64,000 nt of DNA from Micavibrio sp. UBA6139 (GTDB lineage Bacteria; Pseudomonadota; Alphaproteobacteria; Micavibrionales; Micavibrionaceae), in assembly GCA_002423285.1 (NCBI GenBank), contig DIVF01000030.1, positions 16,255 to 80,254 of the forward strand. The letters run 5' to 3'. The position numbers and the translations under genes were made by a program. Numbering within the stretch: position 1 is the stretch's first letter; every line of letters begins with the position of its first letter. This document shows positions 55,510-64,000 of the stretch, in pieces. The notes beneath the pieces were generated by a model. The model ran no database searches. It had not been told where the DNA came from and saw nothing but the letters and a program-made list of their open reading frames with translations.

Positions 55510-55534
55510 AAAGGGGGCATGCGCCCCCTTTATT
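55510..55534 (+). terminator. Terminator after the acyl-CoA dehydrogenase
   Basis: AAAGGGGGC (55510-55518) pairs with GCCCCCTTT (55523-55531) around ATGC, with T-rich sequence after. Confidence 0.7.
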
Positions 55535-55561
55535 TATAACTCCCGAATTTCTGGCCCACGA

Positions 55562-55864
55562 CTACCAGTGCAGGATTTTGCACTTGCCGTGTTTTTTCTG
55601 CATTTCAGCAAAATAGGCGTCGCAAGAAGAATGCTTGGCACCCTGCATGTCCTTCTTCAGGTCGAGGGAGCCATTTAATGTCGCTGTGCCCTTCGGTGTT
55701 TTGATTTCCAGTACATGCGGCAGGCGGTATGTGCATTGCGTCTGCACGGCCGGAACATCAATGACCGCTGTGCAGCGTGGCGGCGGCAATTCTGTTGTGG
55801 CGGCCACGGCAACATTGAAAACAGCAGACAAGCCAATGGCTGTCGCCAAGGTTTTAAGAAACAT
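55562..55864 (-). CDS. Small secreted protein, 100 aa
   Basis: A signal peptide of about 20 residues (cleavage near VAA-TTE) is followed by an 80-residue domain with Cys at about 31, 44, 80 and 94 (PRCTAV, TQCTYR, SSCDAY, GKCKIL), suggesting two disulphides. Polar with alternating hydrophobics (HVLEIKTPKGTATLNGSLDLK), likely beta-rich. No family recognised. Stands alone with the gene-poor pnp leader upstream. Confidence 0.72.
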   Translation of the reverse strand: MFLKTLATAIGLSAVFNVAVAATTELPPPRCTAVIDVPAVQTQCTYRLPHVLEIKTPKGTATLNGSLDLKKDMQGAKHSSCDAYFAEMQKKHGKCKILHW

Positions 55865-56227
55865 AGAGGTACTCTCCCTGATGGATTATTGATTATTATT
55901 TTGGGGCATCATAAAGATCACCCCACCCCTGTCAACCCAATATGAAAATTGCACTGCAATATCGCCCAAACCAACGGTTTCGGGGATAAAACACCGCTGA
56001 AACCCGCCTTTTCCTTTGACTTTCCAAGGGTTAAATGGCATTAAAGCCCTAGCTGACGCTAGGGTCCGGAGGCGGCGTTCCGGTTGACAGTTAAGCCCAG
56101 ATCAAAATTCTGGTTTTAATCGTCCACCGAACATCTCCCCCCACGTCTTTAGCGTCATTGTTTTATGACCGTCGACCCACGCCCATAGGGGGTGCGGGAG
56201 CGACACTACACAAAAGAAGGAAACTAC
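55865..56227. other. pnp upstream region with two hairpins
   Basis: 363 bases between the small secreted gene and pnp. CCCTAGC (56047-56053) and GCTAGGG (56058-56064) form a perfect hairpin, and CCGGA/TCCGG follow at 56066-56083. TTGACA is present at 56084 but no -10 sits at a normal distance. The structures may serve mRNA stability or autoregulation as in the enterobacterial pnp leader; no gene is visible. Confidence 0.5.
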
Positions 56228-58378
56228 ATGTTTAACGTTTATCGTAAAGAATTCGATTTTGGCGGCAAGAAAGTCACGCTGGAGACAGGCAAGATCGCCC
56301 GTCAAGCTGACGGTGCCGTTCTGGCGACCATGGGCGGCACATCCGTCCTGTGTACCGTTGTTGCTGCACGCAGTATTAAAGACGGCCAGGACTTCTTCCC
56401 CTTGTCCGTTCACTATCAAGAAAAAGCATATGCCGCTGGTAAAATCCCAGGTGGCTTCTTCAAACGCGAAGCGCGCCCAAGCGAATTCGAAACACTGACA
56501 TCACGTCTGATCGACCGTCCAATTCGTCCTTTGTTCCCGGAAACATTCCTGAACGAAGTTCAAATCATTGCGACTGTTGTTTCGCACGATCTGGAAACAC
56601 CGGCTGATATCGTTGCAATGCTGGGCTGCTCCGCTGCCCTGACCATTTCCGGTATCCCGTTCATGGGTCCGGTTGCTGGCGCACGCGTTGCCTATGTTAA
56701 CGGCGAATATGTCCTGAACCCAACGATTCAAGAATCCGAAGAATCCGTCCTCGACCTGGTTGTTGCCGGGACGAAAGAAGGCGTTCTGATGGTTGAATCA
56801 GAAGCACAAGAACTGACCGAAGAAGTGATGCTGGGCGCGGTTATGTTCGGTTGGAAAGCATTCCAGTCAGCCATCGACGGCATTATTGGTCTGGCTGAAA
56901 TGGCCGCAAAAGAACCATGGCCAGTGCCAGAAGTTCCTGCACCAATCGCAACCATGACCAAAGCCCTGAAAGCCAAATATGCTGCTGAACTCGGCGAAGC
57001 ATATCTGGAACGCGTCAAACTGACACGTCAGGAAAAAGTCGGCGTCATCCGCAAAAAGGCTGTTGAGGAATTCGTCAACGAAGATATCAGCAAAGAAGCC
57101 GTTGGTAACGCCTTCTTCCTGCTGGAATCCGATGTTGTTCGTGGCCGCATCCTGAAGGAAGGCGCACGTATCGATGGTCGTGACACTACAACCGTTCGTC
57201 CAATCGTTTCCGAAGTTGGCGTTTTGCCACGCACACACGGTTCCGCCCTGTTCACACGCGGCGAAACACAGGCGTTGGTTGTTGCCACACTGGGTACCGG
57301 TCAAGATGAACAGATCATGGACACATTGGTTGGTGAATACCGCCAGCGTTTCATGCTGCATTACAACTTCCCATCTTATTCAGTTGGTGAAGTTGGCCGT
57401 ATGTCCCCTCCGGGCCGCCGCGAAATCGGTCACGGTAAACTGGCATGGCGCGCAATCCACCCATTGCTGCCAAAGGCAACCGACTTCCCGTACACCATCC
57501 GCGCCGTATCCGAGATTACTGAATCAAACGGCTCGTCCTCGATGGCGACTGTTTGCGGTACATCCTTGGCACTGATGGATGCCGGTGTTCCATTGACCAG
57601 CCCGGTTGCTGGTATCGCGATGGGCCTGATTAAAGAAGGCAAAGACTTTGCTGTTATCTCTGACATTCTGGGCGATGAAGATCACCTGGGTGACATGGAC
57701 TTCAAAGTTGCCGGTACACAAAAAGGCATCACCGCGCTGCAAATGGACATCAAGATTACTTCGATCACCGAAGAAATCATGACCATTGCCGTGAAACAAG
57801 CCCGTGAAGGCCGTCTGCATATCCTTGAGGAAATGTCCAAGGCGATGACACAGGCGCGTACAGAACTCAGCGAATTTGCTCCGCAAATCGCGACCCTGAC
57901 CATTCCGAAAGAAAAAATCCGTGACGTCATCGGCACGGGCGGCAAGGTCATTCGTGAAATCGTTGAAACAACTGGCGCGAAAATCGACATCGATGATGAC
58001 GGTACAATCAAGGTTTCCGCGATTGACATGAAATCTATCGACGCTGCCATCAAGATCATCAAAGGGATCACTGATGATCCTGAAGTTGGTGCGGTTTATG
58101 ACGGTAAAGTTGTGAAAACAGCCGATTTCGGTGCGTTCGTTAACTTCATGCCGGGTAAAGACGGTCTGGTTCACATCTCCGAACTGGCTGATCACCGCGT
58201 TGCCAAAACAACCGACGTTGTTAAAGAAGGCGATCTGGTTAAGGCATTGCTGCTCGGCTTTGACGATCGCGGCAAGATCAAACTGTCGATGAAACGCGTC
58301 AACCAAGAAACAGGCGAAATCCTGCAACAGGCTGAAAAAGCACCACGCAGCGCAGATGATGGCCGCATGACTGGCTAA
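56228..58378 (+). CDS. pnp: Polyribonucleotide nucleotidyltransferase
   Basis: 3'-5' phosphorolytic exoribonuclease. From ATG 56228 (AAGAAGGAAAC upstream) it has 716 residues: two RNase PH domains ([38 protein letters not shown] in parts; [14 protein letters not shown] [15 protein letters not shown]), a central helical domain, KH ([17 protein letters not shown]) and S1 ([26 protein letters not shown] in parts). A terminator follows. An open frame 12 codons longer has no ribosome site. Confidence 0.97.
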   Translation: MFNVYRKEFDFGGKKVTLETGKIARQADGAVLATMGGTSVLCTVVAARSIKDGQDFFPLSVHYQEKAYAAGKIPGGFFKREARPSEFETLTSRLIDRPIRPLFPETFLNEVQIIATVVSHDLETPADIVAMLGCSAALTISGIPFMGPVAGARVAYVNGEYVLNPTIQESEESVLDLVVAGTKEGVLMVESEAQELTEEVMLGAVMFGWKAFQSAIDGIIGLAEMAAKEPWPVPEVPAPIATMTKALKAKYAAELGEAYLERVKLTRQEKVGVIRKKAVEEFVNEDISKEAVGNAFFLLESDVVRGRILKEGARIDGRDTTTVRPIVSEVGVLPRTHGSALFTRGETQALVVATLGTGQDEQIMDTLVGEYRQRFMLHYNFPSYSVGEVGRMSPPGRREIGHGKLAWRAIHPLLPKATDFPYTIRAVSEITESNGSSSMATVCGTSLALMDAGVPLTSPVAGIAMGLIKEGKDFAVISDILGDEDHLGDMDFKVAGTQKGITALQMDIKITSITEEIMTIAVKQAREGRLHILEEMSKAMTQARTELSEFAPQIATLTIPKEKIRDVIGTGGKVIREIVETTGAKIDIDDDGTIKVSAIDMKSIDAAIKIIKGITDDPEVGAVYDGKVVKTADFGAFVNFMPGKDGLVHISELADHRVAKTTDVVKEGDLVKALLLGFDDRGKIKLSMKRVNQETGEILQQAEKAPRSADDGRMTG

Positions 58379-58400
58379 TCGCTCCGACACATAATTAAAG

Positions 58401-58434
58401 AAAAAGGACCGATGAAATTCATCGGTCCTTTTTC
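58401..58434 (+). terminator. Rho-independent terminator after pnp
   Basis: AAAAAGGACCGATGA (58401-58415) and its reverse complement (58419-58433) around AAT form a 15-base stem ending in T. It is on the plus strand after pnp. Confidence 0.9.
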
Positions 58435-58439
58435 TTTAA

Positions 58440-58540
58440 CCCCCTCTCTCCACCGGGGAGAGGGTTGGGGTGAGGGGGCCACTTTTATTCCACCATCAAA
58501 CACCCTCACCCCGGCCCTCTCCCTATAGGGAGAGGGCGAA
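58440..58540. repeat. G/C-rich inverted repeat element
   Basis: CCCCCTCTCTCCACCGGGGAGAGGG...TGAGGGGG, a centre of about 20 bases and CACCCTCACCCC...CTCTCCCTATAGGGAGAGGG form nested hairpins. This type of element, based on CCCTCTCCC and GGGAGAGGG, occurs in many genomes and differs in sequence from the elements at 20021 and 33205. Confidence 0.7.
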
Positions 58541-58569
58541 GAAGCAAGATAGGAAGTAAGGGGGCGTTT

Positions 58570-58591
58570 GAAGGGGGCAATGCCCCCTTCG
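58570..58591. terminator. Hairpin downstream of the 58604 gene
   Basis: GAAGGGGGC (58570-58578) and GCCCCCTTC (58582-58590) with a three-base loop; the hairpin is similar to that at 52592-52612 (TTTGAAGGGGG ... CCCCCTTC). It ends at the stop side of the minus-strand gene. Confidence 0.5.
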
Positions 58592-58603
58592 ACCATATTC
58601 TCT

Positions 58604-59359
58604 TTAATGCTGTGGGGGTTTGGGGCCCAAGATTTTCTTGGTGTATTGCAGTGTTGCCTGACCGGCGGCCTGCAACGATTCAACGGCGCTTTTGAAGGCA
58701 ATTTGTAGGGGTGACAGGGTTGCCGCGCTTTCGATTTTTGGTGTCATGGCATCCTTCATCGCGGGAGATGACGAGGCCAGATCGCCTAGAACAGAATTCA
58801 ATGCTCCGAAATTATTCTCATATTCGCCACTGACCAAACCAAGCTCCGCCAGCTTATCCCAGACGAAGGATTGTTGATCGGGATCAAGTTCGACCAGTGA
58901 CTTGCCACGAATGGCATCGGCGATTTCGCCCTTCACTGCTTTTTGTGCGGCTTCCAATGTGCCGTGGGTCAGGACATCGAGCTGCTTGGTGTAACCGCTC
59001 TGCTTCATTTCCTTTTGAACCCAGGTGGTTCCGGTTTTATCCATGTGGGATGGGTTGGATGAGATGTAGCGGTTTAAATCCGCACCGCTCATCTGGCGCA
59101 GATCACTTTCCATGGTGTTGTAATTACCGCTCACCGCCTTGATCAGAGCATCACCCTTATCCGCCATCATGCGAACAGCAACGGATGCGGCGCGCATGAT
59201 TTTATTCATGCGCTTCTTGGTCATGCGTGCATCGCCATCGCCCTTGCTGACCGCGCCATCGACCAACACGCTGCCCTGCGCTGCTTCTTCCTCGCCGGAA
59301 GAAGTATCGCTGCTAGTGTCATCTTGCTGGTCTGTGGGTGGCACGTTATTGCCGTTCAC
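58604..59359 (-). CDS. Hypothetical protein, 251 aa
   Basis: A soluble acidic protein: Asp/Ser/Glu-rich first 45 residues, then a Met/Arg-rich helical segment (RMNKIMRAASVAVRMMADKG) and about 180 residues of helical sequence. No signal peptide, no known motif. The GTG start has AAGGGA eight bases before. A hairpin of the TTTGAAGGGGG type lies just after its stop. It is divergent from the glycerophosphodiester phosphodiesterase gene. Confidence 0.7.
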   Translation of the reverse strand: MNGNNVPPTDQQDDTSSDTSSGEEEAAQGSVLVDGAVSKGDGDARMTKKRMNKIMRAASVAVRMMADKGDALIKAVSGNYNTMESDLRQMSGADLNRYISSNPSHMDKTGTTWVQKEMKQSGYTKQLDVLTHGTLEAAQKAVKGEIADAIRGKSLVELDPDQQSFVWDKLAELGLVSGEYENNFGALNSVLGDLASSSPAMKDAMTPKIESAATLSPLQIAFKSAVESLQAAGQATLQYTKKILGPKPPQH

Positions 59360-59458
59360 ACCAATAATCCCTTGATAAAATTCATCTTCTTTAATTTTAT
59401 GCCTTTAAAAGACCCTGAGTCTAGGGGTACGGTATTGCGACATATCACTGTGGCGATC

Positions 59459-60223
59459 ATGGGGCAAGAGATGGCGTTAAAACTGCCAAAAGTTATTGGA
59501 CACCGGGGGGCTTGCGCCTATGCACCGGAAAACACATTAGACAGCATCAAGACCGCTGCGGCGCTTGGCGTGGAATGGGTGGAGCTGGACGTGATGCTGA
59601 CCCGCGATTCCATTCCGGTCATCTTTCATGATGACATGCTGGACCGTACCAGCAATGGTTTTGGCAACATGGCTGACCATGACTGGGAATACATCAAAGA
59701 ACTGGATGCGGGTGCGTGGTACGGCGAAAGCTTTGCTGGCGCGCATATCCCTTCCCTCGAAGATGCGCTGGATGTGATCCTTGAAAAAGGCTTGGGTCTG
59801 AATCTAGAAATCAAACCAACACCGGGCCGCGAACGCGAAACGGCGGAAGTCGCGCTGGATGTTCTCTCGCGTATCTGGGATGACCATTCCCGCCTGCTGA
59901 TTTCCAGCTTTCAATACACCTGTTTAGAAATCGCACAGGATATGGCACCCGATTGGTATCGCGGCGTGCTGTTTGACCACGATGAAGAAATGCCGGAAAA
60001 CTGGCGTGAAATCGTTGATTATCTGGATGCCGCCACCGTCAATATCGGCGATAAGCTGGCCACACGATCCTTAATCGATGAAATCATGGACTTTGAGAAG
60101 GCCATTCTGGTTTACACCATCAACGACCCGCAACGCGCCCGCACCCTACAAACATGGGGCGTTGACGCCGTGTTCAGCGATAACCCGGACGTTATCCTGC
60201 AAAACCTTTTAAAAGTTCACTAG
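59459..60223 (+). CDS. ugpQ: Glycerophosphodiester phosphodiesterase
   Basis: Hydrolyses glycerophosphodiesters to glycerol-3-phosphate and an alcohol. The core VIGHRGACAYAPENT has the catalytic His, VEWVELDVMLTRDSIPVIFHDDML adds the metal-binding Glu/Asp and second His (in parts). The family-typical GLGLNLEIKPTPGRE and C-terminal VYTINDPQRARTLQTWGVDA are present. ATG 59459 or 59471 are both possible starts (254 or 250 residues). Confidence 0.88.
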   Translation: MGQEMALKLPKVIGHRGACAYAPENTLDSIKTAAALGVEWVELDVMLTRDSIPVIFHDDMLDRTSNGFGNMADHDWEYIKELDAGAWYGESFAGAHIPSLEDALDVILEKGLGLNLEIKPTPGRERETAEVALDVLSRIWDDHSRLLISSFQYTCLEIAQDMAPDWYRGVLFDHDEEMPENWREIVDYLDAATVNIGDKLATRSLIDEIMDFEKAILVYTINDPQRARTLQTWGVDAVFSDNPDVILQNLLKVH

Positions 60224-60251
60224 CCGTACCCATTAAGGAGCCTACAAAAAA

Positions 60252-60650
60252 ATGAAGATCATTACAGAATTCCGCGATTTCGCCATGCGTGGCAATGTTA
60301 TCGATCTGGCGGTCGGTGTTGTCATCGGGACGGCGTTTGGTGGCATCACCAACTCGCTGGTTAAGGATGTTATCATGCCGCCACTGGGCGTGATCTTGGG
60401 CAAGGTTGATTTCAGCGAATTAAAATGGGAAATGATCAAGGCGCATGAAGGCACCGCCGCCGTCACCATGAATTACGGTCTGTTCATTCAAACACTGGTG
60501 AACTTCATTATCGTTGCGTGGGCGATGTTCATCATCATCAAGCTGATGAACAAATTGAAACGCAAACAAGATGCCGGTGCCGCCGATGCGCCGCCTCCAC
60601 CGCGTCAGGAAATTCTGTTAGAAGAAATTCGTGATCTGCTGAAAAAGTAA
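60252..60650 (+). CDS. mscL: Large-conductance mechanosensitive channel
   Basis: Pressure-relief channel of the inner membrane. The 132-residue protein has the N-terminal amphipathic helix [25 protein letters not shown], two membrane helices and a cytoplasmic bundle with [13 protein letters not shown]. An excellent GGAG ribosome site precedes the ATG. A terminator follows. Confidence 0.96.
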   Translation: MKIITEFRDFAMRGNVIDLAVGVVIGTAFGGITNSLVKDVIMPPLGVILGKVDFSELKWEMIKAHEGTAAVTMNYGLFIQTLVNFIIVAWAMFIIIKLMNKLKRKQDAGAADAPPPPRQEILLEEIRDLLKK

Positions 60651-60664
60651 GATTGTCCTTATTC

Positions 60665-60705
60665 AAAAGGCCGGACCATTGCACCCTGCAACGGCCCGGC
60701 CTTTT
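60665..60705 (+). terminator. Rho-independent terminator after mscL
   Basis: AAAAGGCCGG (60665-60674) and CCGGCCTTTT (60696-60705) pair, with an inner stem TTGCA/TGCAA, followed by TGC. It ends the mscL transcript. Confidence 0.85.
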
Positions 60706-60807
60706 GCTATTTAACCCCTTGGTTTTCCAGCGCAAAAAACCCTTAATTTTTTGTTAAACTCTACCCGCTAGACTGATCCGATTAGAAAAAAAGAACGGGG
60801 ACTCTTC

Positions 60808-61017
60808 ATGGATTACAAAAACACAACAATTGGTTTTTCTGCAACCTTTGATCCAGCTGAAAAAAAGCCGGATCATAAAGCGAGCATCGGTTTTACTGCG
60901 GCGATCTCCAAACACGGACTTGGTGATCCAACGCATGAATCGTCCATCGGGTTCACAGCAAAATTGCGTGAACGAAAACCCGAACAACCCAATCCACAAA
61001 TGGATTTAGACTTTTAA
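60808..61017 (+). CDS. Small protein with three IGF[S/T]A repeats
   Basis: A 69-residue protein with three near-identical units, TTIGFSATFD (6-15), ASIGFTAAIS (25-34) and SSIGFTAKLR (45-54), separated by charged spacers with Lys, Asp and Pro. No signal peptide or membrane segment. ACGGGG precedes the ATG. Between convergent mscL and fabI. The 19- to 20-residue repeat period looks like a short beta-strand solenoid or a peptide display motif; no family recognised. Confidence 0.72.
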   Translation: MDYKNTTIGFSATFDPAEKKPDHKASIGFTAAISKHGLGDPTHESSIGFTAKLRERKPEQPNPQMDLDF

Positions 61018-61029
61018 AGACGGTGATGA

Positions 61030-61836
61030 TTAGCCGAGAGCAGCCAGAACCTCATCCAGGTTCTGGGGCATACCCAGCGCATTGAAACCGCAATCAACAT
61101 AATGCGTTTCACCCGTTACAGCCCCACCCAGATCGGATAGCAGGTAAAGGGCTGTCCCGCCGAGCTCGTCCAACTCAACGGCGCGGCGCAAGGGCGCTGT
61201 CAGCAGATTGTATTTATAGGTTACACGCGCACTGCCAATCGCCGAACCAGCGATGGTCCGCATTGGGCCCGCCGAAACGGCGTTGACGCGAATGCCTTCC
61301 GGACCCAGATCCGCCGCCAGATAACGTGTGGATGCTTCCAAAGCAGCCTTTGCCACACCCATGACGTTGTAATTCGGCATGACTTTTTCCGCGCCGTAAT
61401 AGCTGAGCGTAATCGCGGAACCGCCCTTTTTCATCAACGGTGCGGCATGGCGCATGACGGAAGTGAAGGAATAGCAGGAAATGTGCATCGTATTCAGGAA
61501 GTTTTCGAGGCTGGTATCAACATAACGCCCCTTCAATTCTTCCTTGTTGGAATAGGCAACGGCGTGAACAACGAAATCCAGCTCGCCCCATTTTTCTTCA
61601 ATGGCTTTGAACACATCAGCAATGGCTTTTTCATCTGTGACATCGCAATCGAGAATGAAATCGGAACCGGCTTCTTTCGCCAATGGTTCAACGCGTTTTT
61701 TCAGTGCGTCGCCCTGATACGTGAAGGCCAGTTCAGCACCGTGTTTACGCAAGTTCCGGGCAATGCCCCAGGCGATGGAGTGGTCATTCGCCACACCCAT
61801 AATCAAACCGCGCTTATTCTTCATCAGGTCAGTCAT
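61030..61836 (-). CDS. fabI: Enoyl-[acyl-carrier-protein] reductase (NADH)
   Basis: Short-chain dehydrogenase that reduces trans-2-enoyl-ACP, the final step in each fatty acid elongation round. The cofactor site GVANDHSIAWGIARNL replaces the usual Rossmann Gly pattern as in FabI. YYGAEKVMPNYNVMGVAKA has the catalytic Tyr-x6-Lys. 268 residues, normal length. It lies 7 bases after fabB and is the last of the three. Confidence 0.95.
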   Translation of the reverse strand: MTDLMKNKRGLIMGVANDHSIAWGIARNLRKHGAELAFTYQGDALKKRVEPLAKEAGSDFILDCDVTDEKAIADVFKAIEEKWGELDFVVHAVAYSNKEELKGRYVDTSLENFLNTMHISCYSFTSVMRHAAPLMKKGGSAITLSYYGAEKVMPNYNVMGVAKAALEASTRYLAADLGPEGIRVNAVSAGPMRTIAGSAIGSARVTYKYNLLTAPLRRAVELDELGGTALYLLSDLGGAVTGETHYVDCGFNALGMPQNLDEVLAALG

Positions 61837-61843
61837 TTAAATC

Positions 61844-63088
61844 TCAATCTTTATAACGGGACAGGGCCAGCGTGCAGTTGGTGCCGCCAAAGCCAAAGCT
61901 GTTGGAAAGGATGGTCTGGTGTTCGACATTGTCGATGCGTTCGCGCGCAATCGGCATATCGGCCATATCCGGGTCAATTGTTTCAATGTTGATGCTTGGC
62001 GCAACAAAGTCATGCTTCATCATCAAAAGGCTGTAAATAGCTTCCTGCACGCCTGTGCCACCAAGGGAGTGGCCGGTCATGGATTTGGTGGAGCTGATAT
62101 GGGGAATGCCTTCCGGGCGACCGGTGAACACTTCACGGATTGCACCAATTTCCTTGATATCGCCCACAGGAGTCGATGTGCCGTGGGTGTTGATATAAGT
62201 CACAGGTGTCTTCACGGTGGAGAGTGCCTGACGCATGCAGCGCATCGCCCCTTCCCCGTTCGGGGCAACCATGTCTTCACCGTCTGACGTCGCGCCATAC
62301 CCGGTGATTTCAGCATAGATTTTCGCACCGCGTGCCTTGGCGTGTTCCAGTTCTTCCAGAACCAAAATCCCGCCGCCGCCAGCAATAACAAAGCCATCGC
62401 GGTTCGCATCATAAGCGCGTGAAGATTTTTCCGGGGTGTCGTTATATTTGGACGACATCGCGCCCATGGCATCAAACAAGGCCGACAGGCTCCAGTCGAG
62501 GTCTTCGCCACCGCCTGCGAACATGATGTCTTGCTTGCCCCACTGAATCATCTCAGCGGCGTTGCCAATGCAATGTGCCGATGTTGAACAAGCGGAGGAA
62601 ATGGAATAGTTCACGCCCTTAATTTTAAAGTTCGTGCACAGCGTCGCCGATGTTGTCGATGACATGCATTTTGGTACAGCAAACGGGCCTATTTTCTTTG
62701 GGCCGGTTTCTTGTGTAATGCGCGCAGCCTCAACCTGATACTTGGTGGATGGACCACCGGAACCAACGATGGCACCTGTGCGCTCATTGCTGACCATTTC
62801 CGGGGTCAGGCCCGCATCGGCCACGGCTTGAACCATTGATAAATGGGTGTAACCAGCCGCATCGCCCATAAAGCGGTACAGGCGGCGATCAATGGCTGCG
62901 GCCAGATCAATATCCGGCTTGCCGTGAACTTGTGAACGGAAACCGAAATCTGCATATTCCTGAGAAAATGTGATCCCGGATTTACCCGCCTTTAAACTGG
63001 CAAGAACGGCATCAACATCATTCCCGATACAGGAAATGATCCCAAGGCCAGTTACCACCACGCGGCGTTTTTGAATTGTGTCTGTCAT
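61844..63088 (-). CDS. fabB: 3-oxoacyl-[acyl-carrier-protein] synthase I
   Basis: Condensing enzyme required for unsaturated fatty acid synthesis. The active-site Cys167 is in [12 protein letters not shown], with His residues in [11 protein letters not shown] and [12 protein letters not shown]. The protein has 414 residues. It follows fabA directly (37 bases between), the arrangement used for oxygen-independent unsaturated fatty acid synthesis. Confidence 0.95.
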   Translation of the reverse strand: MTDTIQKRRVVVTGLGIISCIGNDVDAVLASLKAGKSGITFSQEYADFGFRSQVHGKPDIDLAAAIDRRLYRFMGDAAGYTHLSMVQAVADAGLTPEMVSNERTGAIVGSGGPSTKYQVEAARITQETGPKKIGPFAVPKCMSSTTSATLCTNFKIKGVNYSISSACSTSAHCIGNAAEMIQWGKQDIMFAGGGEDLDWSLSALFDAMGAMSSKYNDTPEKSSRAYDANRDGFVIAGGGGILVLEELEHAKARGAKIYAEITGYGATSDGEDMVAPNGEGAMRCMRQALSTVKTPVTYINTHGTSTPVGDIKEIGAIREVFTGRPEGIPHISSTKSMTGHSLGGTGVQEAIYSLLMMKHDFVAPSINIETIDPDMADMPIARERIDNVEHQTILSNSFGFGGTNCTLALSRYKD

Positions 63089-63125
63089 GTGAGTTTTCGG
63101 TCCTGTGTTACGCGGCCTTCAGAAA

Positions 63126-63674
63126 TTACATTGCGCGCGGGTTATCGAACAGGCCAACCTTCAAATCGGTTGCCTCATAGATCACCTTACCATCGGCAAT
63201 CACCTGCCCATCGGCCACACCCAGAACCAGTTTACGGTTGATCAGGCGTTTAATGTCGATGCGGTATTGAACCAGTTTCGTTTCCGGCAAAACCTGACCG
63301 GTGAACTTCAATTCACCCAAGCCCAGCGCACGGCCAGAACCCGGCGCGCCCGTCCAACCCAGATAGAAGCCCAGCAATTGCCACAGGGAATCAAGCCCCA
63401 GGCAACCCGGCATAACAGGGTCACCTTCAAAATGGCATTTAAAGAACCAAAGGTCAGGATTGATATCAAATTCGGCTGTCAAAAAGCCCTTGTCATTGGC
63501 CCCGCCTGTCGCGGAGATTTCCGTGATGCGATCAAACATCAACATCGGCGGCAACGGCAGTTTTGCATTGCCCGGACCAAAGACCTGCCCATGCCCACAG
63601 GCGATCAGATCTTCATATGCGTAGCTCGATTTTGGTACAAAAGTCATAGCGTTTTTTTCAGCCAAACCAGTCAT
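63126..63674 (-). CDS. fabA: 3-hydroxydecanoyl-[acyl-carrier-protein] dehydratase
   Basis: Introduces the cis double bond at C10. The hot-dog fold has the catalytic His81 and Asp95 in [21 protein letters not shown] (broken here only by reading), 14 residues apart as in E. coli. Length 182. It is the first gene of fabA-fabB-fabI, with a promoter about 40 bases upstream. Confidence 0.96.
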   Translation of the reverse strand: MTGLAEKNAMTFVPKSSYAYEDLIACGHGQVFGPGNAKLPLPPMLMFDRITEISATGGANDKGFLTAEFDINPDLWFFKCHFEGDPVMPGCLGLDSLWQLLGFYLGWTGAPGSGRALGLGELKFTGQVLPETKLVQYRIDIKRLINRKLVLGVADGQVIADGKVIYEATDLKVGLFDNPRAM

Positions 63675-63718
63675 GAATTTAAACCCATTAATGATTGTGA
63701 ACCATCAACAACGGGACC

Positions 63719-63748
63719 GTTATACGAATTTATGAAGGGTGTTAGCAA
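63719..63748 (-). promoter_or_regulatory. Predicted promoter for fabA-fabB-fabI
   Basis: On the minus strand TTGCTA (63748-63743), 18-base spacer, TATAAC (63724-63719). Transcription would start near 63712, about 38 bases before the fabA ATG. Confidence 0.5.
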
Positions 63749-63818
63749 GAGAGGATTAAAATCCAGCCCTGCATTCTGGTAAGTTACCCCCACGGCGGCA
63801 ATTTCATGAATATGTATA

Positions 63819-63968
63819 TTAAATAGCTCCACCCGGTGCCAAAATCATTAAATACTCATTCACAGGCGCCATATATACTAAAAAGTGTAAAAACGCGGCG
63901 CCCAGCAAAATAGACAGGTAAACCGTTGCCAAAAGATAGACACGCCCGAGGCCTTTTAGGCATCCCAC
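63819..63968 (-). CDS. Possible small membrane protein, 49 aa
   Basis: A GTG-initiated frame of 50 codons directly after an in-frame TGA. The product (MGCLKGLGRVYLLATVY...) has one or two hydrophobic segments and ends MILAPGGAI. Hydrophobic content looks non-random, but the ribosome site is weak and the length short, so it could be a gene remnant. Confidence 0.3.
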   Translation of the reverse strand: MGCLKGLGRVYLLATVYLSILLGAAFLHFLVYMAPVNEYLMILAPGGAI

Positions 63969-64000
63969 TCATATTCATTAGGCCTGTTGCAAAAGTCCGG

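Noticed and set aside
56084..56112. Promoter for pnp built on TTGACA at 56084
   Set aside because: No -10-like hexamer lies at 16-18 bases.

Overview
The window looks like chromosomal DNA of an alphaproteobacterium. The left half carries a gene order familiar from that class: nuoJKLMN, birA, ribonuclease J, a DUF1467 protein, prolyl-tRNA synthetase, lolC, lolD, dnaE. The right half carries a second typical order: miaB, phoH, ybeY, corC, lnt, an XRE regulator, metK, trmB, rimP, nusA, ylxR-like, infB, rbfA, truB, rpsO, pnp. FabA and FabB, a lipoprotein sorting ABC transporter, Lnt and PagL all indicate a Gram-negative envelope. Base composition is moderate and no species can be named; a Micavibrio-like or Rhodospirillales-grade organism is a guess only. 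No rRNA, tRNA, CRISPR array, transposase or intact prophage was seen.

Positions 1-1,363 (minus strand) hold two unrecognised, overlapping genes; the larger resembles BECR-fold nuclease domains. Positions 1,423-19,198 (minus strand) are a dense housekeeping run: ung, dnaE, lolD, lolC, a hypothetical, an archaeal/eukaryal-type proS, a Pro/Ala-rich secreted protein, DUF1467, rnj, birA and nuoN-M-L-K-J. Positions 19,410-20,539 are a plus-strand island (pagL and a small membrane-anchored protein) that splits the complex I genes. Positions 20,562-29,507 (minus strand) continue with nuoI, nuoH, nuoG, an unrecognised duplicated-domain gene, nuoF, a metallophosphoesterase, a sodium/solute symporter and nuoE. 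nuoA-D are not in the window.

Positions 29,613-33,185 form an accessory block: three minus-strand secreted or lipid-anchored proteins sharing one sequence module, the largest with a long Asn-rich and Gly-rich tract, and divergently a Sel1-repeat membrane protein followed by a 57-residue protein.

Positions 33,341-50,349 (plus strand) are the RNA-modification, ribosome-assembly and translation run. It contains two adjacent PhoH-family ATPases, an SD-sequestering inverted repeat and possible ATT start in front of phoH, and a terminator-like leader in front of rimP-nusA-infB. Positions 50,410-60,650 mix accessory genes (GH114-like glycosidase, GNAT acetyltransferase, a membrane-domain/phosphoglycerate-mutase in-frame fusion, AidB-like acyl-CoA dehydrogenase, several hypotheticals) with pnp, a glycerophosphodiester phosphodiesterase and mscL. 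Positions 61,030-63,674 (minus strand) are the fabA-fabB-fabI operon with a recognisable promoter.

The core genes join respiration (complex I), envelope lipoprotein and fatty-acid synthesis, and RNA metabolism. Long palindromic intergenic elements recur at 20,021, 33,205, 41,929 and 58,440. The most unusual observations are the phoH leader, the gpmA membrane fusion, the duplicated-domain gene inside the nuo cluster, the 29.6-31.4 kb secreted protein family and the IGFTA-repeat small protein.
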